Source of the DNA: Psilocybe azurescens
Lineage: Eukaryota > Basidiomycota > Agaricomycetes > Agaricales > Agrocybaceae
Assembly (NCBI GenBank): GCA_023853785.1
Contig: JAJIRX010000537.1
Span: forward strand, 1 to 64,000
Reading direction: 5' to 3'
DNA length: 64,000 bases
Shown: positions 35,300 through 47,379 of the stretch, piece after piece
Layout of the letters: each line of letters begins with the position of its first letter
How positions within the stretch are numbered: position 1 is the first letter of the stretch
Notes under the pieces: model-generated
Seen by the model: only the letters and a program-made list of their open reading frames with translations
Databases searched by the model: none
Told to the model about the DNA's origin: nothing
Made by a program: the position numbers and the translations under genes

Positions 35300-35360
35300 A
35301 CTATGAATTCACGGCAATCCTGCAACCTCGGCGCTTCTTTCGTCACCTCCACAGTTTCTT
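35300..35360 (+). repeat. Duplicate of the beta-lactamase-like gene's 5' leader
   Basis: Resembles 43733-43790 just before the beta-lactamase-like start codon: both contain AATTCACGGCAA, CCTG, CGCTTCTT and CGTCACCTCCACA in order. The downstream sequence here is unrelated, so only the leader was copied, or the gene behind it was replaced. Confidence 0.55.
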
Positions 35361-35909
35361 CAGATAACCACCATCTGCAATTTCGAGAAACATGTTTTGC
35401 GTATCACGCTCACGGCTATTGCTGCATTTTATGCTTTTGTCGTCACTGGCGTGTTTTTCCCTTTCACTGAAGCACTGCTCAAGACCCTCGCTGTCTCAGA
35501 TGCACGTCATTGAATCATATTTACTGATGCCTCCCATTTCTCACTTTGGCCCATGTCGACCGCATACGCGACGCGCTATCCCACTCGACGCTACTGCAAT
35601 CGCCACGTCTACTCTGGCTCGTGGCTCAGACTCTCTCTAAATCATCGTATTCTATTTACACGCAGCTATCCTACTCTGGCTCACTGCATACACATTCAAT
35701 ATCCAGCGACTCACACCCCATCCATTTAGCAAACTTTTCATTCAGAATTATAGGGATCTCTCGGGTAGGTGTGTTTTTTGTTGATAACCTATCACTCACC
35801 TGAATACCTTGTAACCACGCCCGGCATTGCACACACTACAACAATACACAGTCTATGCCAGAGAAGTTGTCGGCATAAGCATTGGCAGCCATCGCGCGCG
35901 GAGAAAGAA

Positions 35910-36890
35910 ATGCAGGGGTTACTGCTCGAGACATCATCTGGGTTCGGAATATCGTCAATGGTTTTAGAGACAGTCATTGAGAGAGCTTACACATCCGAGA
36001 AGCAGGGCAGATTTCGTGAGTATGGTTTCTTGTGCTTCAAGACTAGTATAACTCACCTATTCCCAATAGAACTCAGCTTCTTTCTCTCGTTAACCCCTCG
36101 ATCCAAACATCATCACCCACACCCCAAGACCTTTTTGGTGGCATAACTCCCGAAGCAAGAGTCAGCCGGCGTGGACACAAGTATTCGAGACGAGCTATAC
36201 CTTCGCGCAGCAGCGGAGTCCAGAGGTGAGTAAAGTTTGTGGGAGTTACAAGACGCGCGTCTAGCCCACCTGTTCGCTGCTTCAGAGCCCATTATGCCGT
36301 CTACATACGCGCCATATACCCAAGAGCGCGTCGGGAAGTTGGGTGAAGTGCGTAGCTTTCTGGAAAATGTACTATATCAACTCATGCCATTGGATTCACT
36401 CCACTCTTAATTTGCCATTGAACACGGGGTCTTTAGACCGCAGTCGCGCATGCAAGACACTGAAACAGGTGAGTGATGTTCGTGGAATGACAAGGTGGGT
36501 CTAACTCACCTGGCCGTTGCCCAAAAAGCCATGCCTGCATTACCATTTTCTCAACCAACCACACCATCTATTCACGAACACGTCAGGTAGGTGCATACGA
36601 GGGTCGGATGGCCGAAATTGCGATAGAAGTCTGGAGGGATGGGTCGTTTAACGAGATACGGTACGGTGGTTAGCGTAATGCAAGAAGATCTAAACACGTA
36701 TGCTGCTTAGAAGACGAGGGGCTGATGGCAGCCCAACAAGATTGTGAAGGCTGATAGGCACAGAGGGCCGCTTCGATATGCACGTCAGCGAATGTGAACG
36801 CCGTACTCAGTAGAGCGCGTTGGTGGATGCGCACGGTCCAGGATTGGAAGGTTGAGGAGACTTTGAAATAGGCTGCGAGGATTATGCGAG
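35910..36890 (+). pseudogene. Unrecognised, degenerate multi-exon gene
   Basis: Several coding-like stretches are separated by introns with good consensus ends, each starting GTGAGT (36016, 36226, 36473) and ending in AATAG, TTCAG or AAAAAG-like sequence. Stretches include MQGLLLETSSGFGISSMVLE, DLFGGITPEARVSRRGHKYS, ERVGKLGEVRSFLENVLYQL and GRMAEIAIEVWRDGSFNEIR. Frames do not connect across all introns and a stop ends the second stretch, so it is probably decayed. I recognise no family. Confidence 0.35.
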
Positions 36891-37916
36891 TGGGTGAGAA
36901 GGAGACTCAAACGGTGAGTGATATGTACAACGATCAGTGAGCGTTCATAGATTGCGACGGGAGATCGACGAGAGCTGCACGCCGCGTTAATATCAATGCC
37001 GGGACTAGTGTATGACTTACCGATGCAGCACGTACGCTCTTTGATGTTGAACCGCGCTAACGATGTTCTACAGTGAAGACCCTATGGCCGGGGACGACGA
37101 GCGCTAGCAGCCATTAAACATGAAATGGTGAGTCGAAGACAGCGGAGGAGAGCCGGAGTGGCTGGTGTAGTGATCAGCAGACTTTGCTGAACTTCACGGG
37201 TGAGCGTGAGATAGCTTGGGTGATATCTGATTGCACATCCTGAGCCTCCTAATTCTCCCAGACACCACTCACTGCGCATTTTTACTATCGAAGCATTCAC
37301 ATTAGAACGCAAGCGTAGATGTTTCCAAATTCCAGTGCTGGCATACCGGGATGTGGATTCACATTCAATTGTCTTTCCCTTTACTACCGGTGGCTATGCT
37401 TCTAAGCTGTGTGCACGACTTTCACACATAAGGATAATTATTTAGGAACAATGTCTAATCAGGTTCGAGAACTTTGTTTTCTAAAAGTATACAATGTATA
37501 AGTGGTTCAGCTATACAATTGTTCGTTGTCTGACCTCGTTCTAATAGTGCTGAGCATCTGATGCCATGGTGATTTTGTCGACATGTCTATTCTTATTATC
37601 CGATCGACTTCTGACTCTACTGAGCTGGAGAAGAACACGACGCCTTTGTAGAATCAACTGCGATGGCACTGCCCCCTTGTGCATACCGGTTTCTGGAATC
37701 ATTCTACCTACACACCTCGAAATTTCCTGGCGACCAATTACTTCTAGCGTAACGACGCTTTATCAGGACAATGTTGTTTAAAGGACAGAGAGGATTCTAT
37801 TTAATGAAGAACATGTACATACAGCATAACCAGTATTTCAGGATATCCGGTGCACGTAAGTTCACTTTACTTCCTGGAGTGATTTTATCTAACATACTAG
37901 TTGTAAATACTCCACA
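36891..37916. other. Intergenic, nothing recognised
   Basis: No supported gene. The last 100 bases should contain the promoter of the F-box-like gene. Confidence 0.35.
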
Positions 37917-39386
37917 ATGGCGTGGGTACCGAGTGCAGCGACGCAGTTCAGCCTAGACATATGGTCCCAAATATCGAAACAATGCGATAGGAATACTCTC
38001 CGTCAGCTCGCAACACATGAAGTTCACTCAGTCGTTCGTCAGAGCGCTCTGCCTTATCTCTTCAAGAAGCTGCATTTCCAGGCTTTTAATTTGCTTCGCT
38101 ACGAGGGTCGCAGTCTTACCTCTACCCCCGAAGAACACGAGGATTTATTCAACGCAAAGGCCCACCAATCCAGTCAAAGGTTTATGCAACTTCCGTTGAG
38201 CCGATTTGCGCGATATGTTCGTGCTTGGACCTATGAGGGATTTTTTTACAGCGACGAAGATCCTGAGACGGCCGTCACGTCGATGATATACAGGTATAAC
38301 CAAGAAATGTGGCCTTTTTTGCAGAGAACCTGGCCTGCTATACCGGGTTGACCAACCTTTCTTTCAGAAGGGTTGTCATCGACGAGAGGGCGGTCATATC
38401 CTTGAACAAGCTGGCCAATCTCAGAGACCTGTCCTTTTCTGAAGTCGACATAACCAGCGCAATCAATCTCGGGTCCCCTCACATTCGTCTGATTAGCCTC
38501 CAATATATCCCATTCAACTTTCTCAGCGCGTTCATTGTTGGAGCATGCGCTACTTTAGGCACTCTGAGGGTCCACGTTAGCAAGAGGACCACCGTGCTTT
38601 ACACGATGTTCTTGAGCATTGCCCTGTGCTAAATCAATTAGCCATCACCCTCACAGATGAAGAAGACTTTGTGCCTTCTCATTCGCTCTCCATTACTGCT
38701 TGCCCAAACTTAACTGAGTATATCGGGCCTGGGTACTATGCAGGTGTTATCGCAGGTCGACCGGTGCGAGAAATAGAATTGAACCAATGCCCTCGACCTC
38801 AATATTTTGCAACTGAAGAGACTGATTGGCTCGAGGTGTGTGGACGTGGGACCGTGCCGGTAGAAGTATTCTGGATTCATGACTTTCCGACATTTGCAAT
38901 CCCGGACCTGTTTCCCGTTATCATGGAAAAGTTTCCCCTCCTGACGGACTTACAGCTTACCTTCTACGCATATACCATGGCCGATGACAATGACCCAGAA
39001 GATATCGAAATCTCTAACCAAGTACACTATCTTGTAAGAACCTCATTCAAAATTCTCTAAATTACAAGGCATTAACCATTTTTCTTCAGTCTATCATTCA
39101 TGATGTCAGTACTGGAAAATATGAAGTTCCGCGAACATTGCGCTATCTGGAAATCCTTCTATGCGAAGAGTACGAGATACACCCAACTATTACTCTCGCT
39201 CAAGTCGTGGATAGGATTCAAAGTTCAGAAAAGTTTGCCAATTTGGACTGCCTGATTCTTGGGAACAAAGAGTCCTACCAATGCTGGAATAAAGATGAGA
39301 CTGGAGTGTGGTCTATGATCCAATACGGCGAAGATAACTTGGAAGGTGATGACAACGACGGCGACGGCGACGGCAGCGATGGGTAA
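37917..39386 (+). CDS. F-box/LRR-like protein, two frame breaks
   Basis: N-terminal F-box-like helices (FSLDIWSQISKQCDRNTLRQ, ALPYLFKKLHFQAF) are followed by leucine-patterned repeats (LTNLSFRRVVIDE, LANLRDLSFSEVDI), as in substrate adaptors of SCF ubiquitin ligases, which are highly expanded in Agaricomycetes. Later: SITACPNLTEYIGPGYYAGV, VPVEVFWIHDFPTFAIPDLF. An intron (donor GTAAGA near 39032) leads to a last exon with TLAQVVDRIQSSEKFANLDC and an acidic Asp/Gly-rich end. The T6 run at 38315-38320 is one base short, and a second one-base loss lies near 38604. Paralogous relics lie at 21981-23110 and 60438-61270. It probably was functional recently or still is. Confidence 0.6.
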
Positions 39387-40009
39387 TGGTTGTGTGGTTG
39401 TGTCATTGAATTGGACTCTTTAAGGAAATCGTGGTCTCGGAAACATCATACGTCTCAATGCTCAAGTGTCCCTAGTAACAAATGTTAATCATTTTGTACC
39501 TTGAGATCCCTGCTCGTACAAGCTGATATCAAGGTATTATAGTTAAAATCATAATTGCAGCCAGCGGTCATCTTCGCCGATATTGCAGACCATGGGCATG
39601 CGTAGCGACAGCTTTACCGAGGGTTTAAGTGTGCTGTCAACCTTGAGACTATCGATAAGTCGCTAGCAATTTTCTGGATGTTTTGATTAGCACGGACAGT
39701 CACAGACAGCCATTATAGATATTCTGATACCAGCTTTTAGTGAAGTCGGGCACTTTATAGGAGCAGTAGCAGAAATAAATGAAAGAATGGTGTGTAGTTG
39801 GTGAGTACAGGCGTCTACGTAGTGGGAATGATGACAACCCCTTTGGTGGACTTTGTGGGCGCACAGTCCCGACGGCATCACATTATTACTCAAATCCTGT
39901 TTGGTTTTTAAAAAACTCACTCACACGCCTTAGTATGCTCCTTGCAGCTGAGCGCCCAGCCCCCGCCTACGAATGAAGGAGCACAAAGACATTGCTATGG
40001 TACTAGAGA
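39387..40009. other. Intergenic, part of an inverted duplication
   Basis: The 39740-40009 part matches 59890-60120 in opposite orientation, including CACCAACTACACACCATTCTT and CCAAAGGGGTTGTCATCATT (minus strand sense). No gene. Confidence 0.6.
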
Positions 40010-41665
40010 TGTCATAATTAAGTTGTGGCTTCTTTAGCTCTGACCTTGTATGAACTTCCATCCAGGTAGAGAACGGGCACGATATCCGCTATGGAGCCCG
40101 TTCCGAAGATGATGGATCTTGGGAGGAGAGACATTCTCAACAAAGTATGTTCGTATATCATGGAACTTGAACCACCTACATCTCGGTAGGTTCGATTTCG
40201 CATCCTTATCAAGCATTGTTGAATGATAACATCTTCCGCGATGACATGCAAGGTCTAGTCAATTAGCCGGACCAGAGACCTATACTCGTTCTTTTTTAAT
40301 GTTGAGGAATGGTATTCCAGTCTGTGAGCTAATGGGAGACTTGTATCAGCCGGAGCATCGGGTGTTATGACGGGTGACGTTGGATTGAAGGTGATTTCTT
40401 CAGCTACTTCAATATTTTTCTGTCCGCAAGCGACAAGTTGCAGTCCCACTTTCCTCCTAACATGGAACCTCTTCTCCCTCCGCCGCAGCCAGGTGAAATT
40501 AAGATAGATGCGAACCATTTCCCTCCCAGCACCACACTTATTAGTACGGGAGTGCAAGTGACCCAGGTCTTCGCGCCGCCTTTGTGAATATATTCCACTT
40601 GGTACTCGTTTCTGCTTCACTGAAGTGCCTTGCACAACTCAGAGATCTTAAGTTCACGGTCAAAGGACGTGAATATGGAATACTCGTCCTGCCAGACGGA
40701 GCGTCTCGTGAAGATCTTGTGTCGACAACTCGGATCCGCGACTACGTTCAGAAACGCGCGTTGGAGTGATATCTATTCTTTAATGACCGATATTATCACT
40801 AATCGCTACAAGGACGGAAAGTTCCACAACGACAATATGCGCGGTGTCTGGTCTCAAGCAGACGACGGCACCAAGAAGTGTGCAGTGTTTGTACGTGCTA
40901 TGAGGGTGGCTGTGAATATCAGTGATTGGACACAACATATCCTACTGTATGAACCCCCACGCCGCATTCCCTTTTACAATGTGCTTGCTGTTCCTGTTGT
41001 TGGGGTTCGAGCGCTTTCGGACTTTCAAGGAAGTGCGATTCCTACAAACAGACAAATATATAGCTCGAGGAGGAACACTGGTGTGTCACCTTCAATCTCC
41101 ACGTACTCTATAGTCCTGTCTCTACGAGGCTAAGTAGACACCCTAGTGTATATTTCATCCACTGGAAGTCATTCTCTGCATTCTTCTTAACGAGGTGGGC
41201 TATACTTCTATATTAAATCTTGGATTTTCCTTACTGACTTTGGACAGACTCCAACAGCTGACGTGGCGTTTGCTGAAGGTTCCATGCGGTGTCATCCCGC
41301 TAACAGGGTACACCCCAGGATGCTTAATGTGCCTTTCACCCGTAGGCTTATCATGCTGTTCAGAGCGATGGAAGAATTGCCCAAACTTTCGAATTGCTAA
41401 TCAGGATACTAGAGACTCACGAGATTTTGAGCGAAGAAGGCAAGTTTCAAATGCGTTAACGACTTTCTTATCTCATGCTATTAGGAATGGTAACGTTGGT
41501 TCCTGTCAGCCCCCATGAACCACTTCAAATAACACGCCTTCACGTCGCATTGTGCATCTCTAGCTTAGTCCATTTCCTTCCTTTTTGAGCAAATTCTTTC
41601 TTCATATACCTTCACTTGTCTCACAAGAATATAAGACCAGACGTCGGCGTCGGGAGGCAATGAAT
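40010..41665 (+). pseudogene. LPDG-family relic, type 1 (copy F)
   Basis: The start region reads ATGTCATAA, a start codon followed at once by a stop, as in copy J. GSISHPYQALLNDN begins domain 1, which has lost several residues within GDVG...GDF: the coding strand reads GACGTTGGATTGAAGGTGAT, the same deletion as in copy J. Domain 2 keeps EYGILVLPDGASREDL and YVQKRALE, then a stop; the NGGRG...TTWA segment is deleted. KKCAVFVRAMRVAVNISDWT and the tail exons follow. A tail intron uses a GC donor (41440-41484). The copy is clearly dead. Confidence 0.7.
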
Positions 41666-42406
41666 TGGACTATCATATCCGACATTCTTCGGAGATACTT
41701 TTCAGTGTCTCTTACTTTGCTTCGCAGTAAGTAAGGCTTTGTCCAGAACATTAATGACCTGTGCTCGTATTCTGGCTTTTATTTAACTCATGCTCTTTCT
41801 CACACAACATCATGTATCTAAATGCATCTGTAGTATACTTGTTTTTTTTTTCAAAAAAATACCTCGTTTATACTCCTATATGGCGAACCATATGGTGTAT
41901 ACTTGGGCAGTGGGCACAACAGCATCCGGCTATTCCCAGATTTCAGGCTCTGAGTTTTGAAGTCAGTTGTAAGCCCGCGCCTCTGCCCCTAGGCTTACCA
42001 CAAGCGAGACGCGCCTACGCGTCTCACATCACACCTTTCTGTAGACAGCACGCAATCCCGCTATTCGCAATCACATGACCGCAACAACACATTTTTCTTA
42101 TCCGAATCCGATCCTTCGTTGGCTCTGCATCTCTAACAGTCCCAACGAAGGTGAGTATCTACTCATATCTACTCGTACATAGGCATCTCTAACAGTCCCA
42201 ACGAAGATATCATTGTCCTGTCTTTCCGGTTTCTGTTAGTAAGGCTTGCCAAGCACGGCAGCCTTTCATCAGTGTGACCAACTAATCTCGCTCTCGAGTC
42301 TCGCGGAGCGCCTACAATCTGCAGCTCAAGACCTGTTCACTATTATGTGTTTCTCTATTCATTATTTTTTATAAAAACACCCAGAATGCGCTATTATACA
42401 AAAGAT
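41666..42406. other. Intergenic, nothing recognised
   Basis: Contains a short direct repeat, CATCTCTAACAGTCCCAACG, at about 42127 and 42183. No gene. Confidence 0.4.
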
Positions 42407-43480
42407 ATGACTGACTCTACAAAGAGTGGACAGTGAATTGTCAGAAACTCGGTAGAATCAAACACAACCTTGTCGCGCCAGAGTAAGCCTTAGCCTACCC
42501 ACTTATTGTGAATTATACTATCTTCACACTATTCTCAAACTCTATAGCCTACCCATGCCGAGCACTGCTCAAATTTGCCAGCTTTTCACGTTGCAACGTT
42601 ATAACCACTCCTTATAGCACTGAAGAGTCATGCACGATCCATACTCCCACTCGGATATGACTTTCTGTTTTGGGATCCTATTGGTGAAAGTTCTCGACCT
42701 GAAATGCACATAAAAACGGCCTAACATTTGGAGATGTTAAGTTTATCAAACGTAACAGCAACTTCGCATATCATTTCAGTATCTTCCTGCCTGCATCGGA
42801 CCCAATTAATCCAGGTGGTACCTCCTCCTAACCATGAAACGTCGCTTCCTGTTCCTTCAGCATCAGACGTCACGACGGACAAGGCTTTCTTTCCACCTAG
42901 TACTATCATTTCCAGCAAAGGAGTCTCAGTGTTCACAATATCAAAATCGCCTCTGTGAGTGTATTTTTTGACCTGATCGTATATGGCTAGATATCCTTGG
43001 CACAGGGATATTAACTTCCCGGGAACAGCCCGTACGTCTACGTCTCTTTGCGCCCATCTTATACCGAATTCTTATCTAAGTTACTGTAGAGCCATGGATC
43101 GCTGCCCGAGATAGTGGCAATCTTCTCCCAAATTCTTGATATGCATGAGATCCAATCAGTTAACGGTAAGCTTAGAGCAACTCGTCCGGAATGAAATTTA
43201 TTTCGTCAGGACTGGTGACCTTGACACCGGGGTCGGCTGGCTACTGAGTAAGACGGCAGGTTTCCGACTTCTGACTTTCTATTTGACCGGTATCTCATAC
43301 TTTTCAGGGAATCAGCAACAATAGTCCAATTAAAAGTCTATCGACGTTCATCTCAAACGCTAAGAAGGTGAGACTACGCCACAGACAAAACCTAAAGACA
43401 ATCGCGAGAGTTCTGCCTGGTCGAGGTCTTCACCCCACCACATTCTGATAAATTACGGTGCCTTTTGCTTCATAATCTAT
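42407..43480 (+). pseudogene. LPDG-family relic, type 3 (copy G)
   Basis: ATG at 42407 reads MTDSTKSGQ and then a stop, where copy I continues. Pieces of domain 1 (LPLGYDFLFWDPIGESSRPE, THLEMLSLSN-like frame) and the linker (FFPPSTIISSKGVS) are visible. ARYPWHRDINFPGTART marks the start of domain 2, but the body of that domain is missing and the sequence jumps to tail exons at about 43090 (SLPEIVAIFSQILDMHEIQ) and 43206. The final part is nearly the same as 11455-11872. Confidence 0.6.
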
Positions 43481-43794
43481 AAGGCTATTGGGAGAAGGAA
43501 CACAATCTAGATGTTATAAACTGGTAGACAAGCTGTATTGAGTTGCAAATCCGCTAGAGCTGCTCTAGCAGAATCTCAGGCTACCTGTCCCAAAGCTTTG
43601 AGAAGCAATATACGTGAGCGTTGCATTAGATCTTTATATACCCAGCCTTGTGATTCTGATTCGTGAAGCAGGAGTTATTGTGAACTTTCTCCCGTGAGAA
43701 ACTTGGTACGTAATTTTGATTACTGGTTCAATTCACGGCAAACCCTGTAACTTGCCGCTTCTTCCGTCACCTCCACAACAACACTCATTCGAAG

Positions 43795-45880
43795 ATGAAA
43801 CTTAAAAGATTACCTGCAGCCATTATCGGAGCCACCTTGGTGAAGGCATCACTTGAGTTGCAAGTGCCATTTCACAGCAACGAGCACCAGACCTCGTTCA
43901 GTTCATGTCCTTCGGCAAACACCAGTCTCATTTCTGGCAGCACGGCGAAGTACATTCAAACTTTACTGACCAAATGGAACTCCAGTGGGCTATCTGTGGC
44001 TGTTGTGCGTCAAGACAAAACATCTCCCACTGGATGGCAACATGAATTTGGGGCATATGGCATTGCACAGGCTAATGGGACACCCGTGGTCCCAGATTCT
44101 GTCTTCGCAATCGCTTCGAATAGCAAACTCTTCTTGGCTTTCTCTGTTGGCTTACTCATCTCCAATAAGACTCTTGCTGAAGAAAGAGGTCAGGAGATCA
44201 AATGGTCGACCAAAATACGCGACTTGATTCCGGAGTGGGGGCTAATGGATGAAGAAATGGATCGAGGAGTTAGTCTGCAGGACATGCTATCTCATAGGAC
44301 AGGTATGCCTAGACACGATCTCTCCGGCGTCCAAAGAAAGGGGGTGTCGCTGAAATGGTACGTATGCTGCATTTCTTCGCAATCGCCAAACTAACAAATC
44401 TCTTCAGATATCCACATTACGCTATCTTAGACCGTCTGCAGAATTCCGAGAAACGTTCCAATATAACAACTTAATGTATGAGACGCTGTCGTATCTCCCA
44501 GAGATACTCCTCAACCAGACTTACGAATCATATATTGCTCAACATCTTTTCATTCCTTTAAATATGACGTCTTCTACTTACTCGGTCGCCGAGGCTGAAG
44601 CACGGGGAACTTTGGCTGATGGTTTCCAATGGGATATGCAAGACCTAACACAGGACATCAATGGCACATTTATTCCTACAGTTCCTTACTTTCAAAGACC
44701 TGGAGAAGAGAGAACTTGGGCAGGTGCCGGAGGAGTGCTCACCTCCGCGCGAGATCTGGTACCGTTGTCATATCTTTTCGTGACCTGTCCGTACTTATCT
44801 TAATCGCGGAGCTCCGCAGGCAATTTGGGCGTCGATGTTGCTAAATGACGGCCGTCATCCATTTACCAACGAAACCATAGTGCCAGCAGAGGTAGTAGAA
44901 CATGTTGCACATGGACGTTCGGTTTCCCATGGGAAACCCCAGTTCCCCGAGCTGGTGAGTTATTTCTGAATTATTTGATAGACTTTGCTAATACGTTTAG
45001 GTAGAGTGCCAAGGTATATGGGGCAGGACAATGGAGATACTCTTACAGAGGGCACGATATCATCGAACACGGAGGTAGCAATCCCGGATACAAGACACAG
45101 GTAGCGCGATTCCCAGACGATAATATTGCTATCATCACTTTGTCAAATGACGAAAAAGGGGTAATGCCATCATCGAGGCCGTGAAGTTCCGCATTGCAAA
45201 TGAACTGCTTGGGCTACCACATTTGGAGAAAGACTGGAACGATAGGTCAATTTCATATCATCAATGCCGAGACATATCTAATTTTACATTTATAATAGAC
45301 TTGAAGATAAATTCAATGAATTTGTGAAGAAATCGCAGCAAGTAACTCCGCGCCCCTCACCACCTGTTTTACCTAGTGCCCCATTCACTTCCCTCGCAAA
45401 AAGACTTTCACCCACCCTACATATGGCACGCTCAAACCCTGTCTCGTCCCCAGGAGCATTTCATCTATCATAAGCAACACGGAATTCTACCGACCTCACT
45501 CTCACTGCGACAAATTTCTCAAATCGTTTACCGTCCAACGCATCTTGGATGCATCTAACCTAACTGTCCCGACTTATCTCATACCTTGGAAACGATTTTT
45601 CAGCACACACCTACGCCTCGCCCACTTTTCCGAGAACCTGTTCAACATCACCGTTCTTTGGTCGAATGCGGAGGTGCGTGAGAGAGAAGGCTATGGAAGT
45701 TCCGAGACAGGAGGGGACCTGTTGGCTGGGCTTGACGAAAGCTTTGAGGTTGAGTGGGTTCCTGGTGACGACGAGGGACTAGCTTTTAGAGGAGGGTTTT
45801 GGGGAAAGGAAGGTCCCGACTCACGATCACCCAGTGGGACTGGGAAGGAGAGCGCAGAGGTTTGGTTTGCTGCGGAATAG
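43795..45880 (+). CDS. Secreted beta-lactamase/transpeptidase-like serine hydrolase
   Basis: Belongs to the class C beta-lactamase/penicillin-binding-protein fold that fungi use as esterases or amidases; substrate unknown. The start MKLKRLPAAIIGATLVKASL looks like a signal peptide. The catalytic SxxK is in FAIASNSKLFLA, a YNN motif in FQYNNLMYE, and the third motif in IIEHGGSNPGYKTQ. HRTGMPRHDLSGV and GAGGVLTSARDL are also typical. The C-terminal domain has DASNLTVPTYLIPWK and DLLAGLDESFEVEWVPGDDE. Introns begin near 44356, 44759, 44956 and 45247. Three runs are each one base short for continuity: G5 at 44340-44344, G4 at 45158-45161 and A5 at 45398-45402. With these restored it would be about 580 residues. 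Possible pseudogene, or sequencing errors. Confidence 0.75.
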
Positions 45881-45992
45881 AAATAGAAGTTTCAATCACT
45901 CATCATGAGGTATGAACTATCATTGTTAAACGAGAGCATAGTACTTGAATGTACAAGAACTTTTGCATTTAATATCTAGTTAATTTGACTCT

Positions 45993-47379
45993 TCAGTAAG
46001 TGTAGCAATATGGCTCCAGTCGAGGATCCATTGTATTGCGTATCCTGATGCTGGAACTAATTATGTCGAAAGGTAACCGATACTCCAGCATCACCTCGCC
46101 ATACGGGGGAGAGATATTGACCCGCCCTCCGACCTGGTATAACCTATTCTCTAAATCTTCTTGCTGCCATTTCCACCACAGACGATCTAATCCCGCGTGG
46201 TGAAGGAAGAAAATAGGGTCTGAATTGATATTGGCCAAGGTTAGTTAGATCAACTCTAGCAAGATACAGCAACTAACCGTTTGAGCTGGTGTAGAAACTG
46301 GCCATGTCCCCCGTCGTGGGTTCTGAGATCAGGCTTAAAAGGTACACCATCCAAGGCGTTCCAGTAATCGTTGTAGGTGGTCTGATTCTCAATATTGGAA
46401 ATAAAAGGTTGACTAAGCACAGAGCGTGCAAACTCCCCAAAATTCCTGTTTAGACAGTGGTCCGACAGGCGCCGGTTGGGTCCAACGTGGAAGACCGTGT
46501 TTGCGAAGGGCCCAGTCTGGACTCAGCCTTTCATTGCGTCAGGCTGAAGAGGGAAGAGTGATTTGTCGTCATCAGTTGGCAGAGCGTACGTCCCACCCCA
46601 TCTCCTCCAAAGCCAGTAACTGGGTCAAACAGTGGCGACTGAACAATCTTTGAAGCGGTTTATTTCAAGAATTCTGCAGGGCTGATGGGTGGAACTCACG
46701 GAAAGCTTCCGTTGATGTCCCTTGTCCAGTCCCAATAACTACAGAAACTCATTTCTCAGCATTGGACCTGTCTGGTAGAAATTCATGGACATACGGGAAC
46801 GGTCCACGGTAGCTGCACTCCCGAAGAGCCTTTTCATACAAGAAACCGAAATGACGATGCCATGGGAGGAACTGCCCCTGAAAAAATACCCACTGAATTA
46901 GGTTCATAATAGATCGAAGAACAGGATGTAATCGTACGACTCCGTGAATGCCTTCAGCGACATTACTGTGGGCATACGTAAATTCATCGAATCGATGGAA
47001 TTTTCTAGGGAGAGCGCGATCAAGCGCTCGAGTGATCTGCAAGCACTTGATGGTCTCGTCTGTTTGAAGCACCGAGGTCGCGCCTGCAACCAAGTACAAA
47101 TGTTAGAAAGCCGCCGCACAACTTGAACATATTTTCCTCACCATTCTTTCCGAACGGACAATTGCCTACATGGCCGTTGTGATCCTGAGCCCACTTCTCT
47201 TCCAGACAGCTGGGGCTCGACCTCCAAGTATTCCTCTTCAGTCTTGAATGCGACATAATCTTGCTCTTCGAGACTCGAAACACCGATAGCAGCACTATCC
47301 TTTGTTACCTGAGCCTGCAATGCAAAGATAGAACTGGCCAAGCACAGGGGACTAAGCAATATAAGGCGCGGGGAATCAT
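45993..47379 (-). CDS. Short (secreted-type) tyrosinase, frame-broken
   Basis: Type-3 copper oxidase acting on phenols. After a hydrophobic leader (LSPLCLASSIFALQAQ) come the PF-like start RQLSVRKEW, the CuA region FHRFDEFTYAHSNVAEGIHG, FLPWHRHFGFLYEKALREC and, across an intron with donor GTATGT, GPFPYWDWTRDING. VQTGPFANTVFHVGPNRRLS precedes the CuB region: THDGGH in one frame and DPIFFLHHAGLDRLWWKWQ in another. The protein ends in CYTY, the usual end of short fungal tyrosinases that lack the C-terminal propeptide. Breaks lie near the leader, at about 47060 (two bases lost after RRD), near 46555 and within the G run between the CuB halves. Expected intact length about 370 residues. Confidence 0.75.

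Larger units (their letters stand above)
38590..41665 (+). repeat. Inverted segmental duplication, left arm
   Basis: Carries, in order on the plus strand, the second half of an F-box/LRR-like gene, about 0.6 kb of intergenic DNA and LPDG copy F. The same order is found on the minus strand from 61260 down to about 58190. Similarity is high in the intergenic part (39740-40200) and includes shared lesions in the LPDG copies. Confidence 0.75.

Noticed and set aside
40255..40635. Minus-strand open frame, with a similar plus-strand one at 59268-59647
   Set aside because: Both are antisense shadows of LPDG copies F and J; their similarity reflects the inverted duplication.
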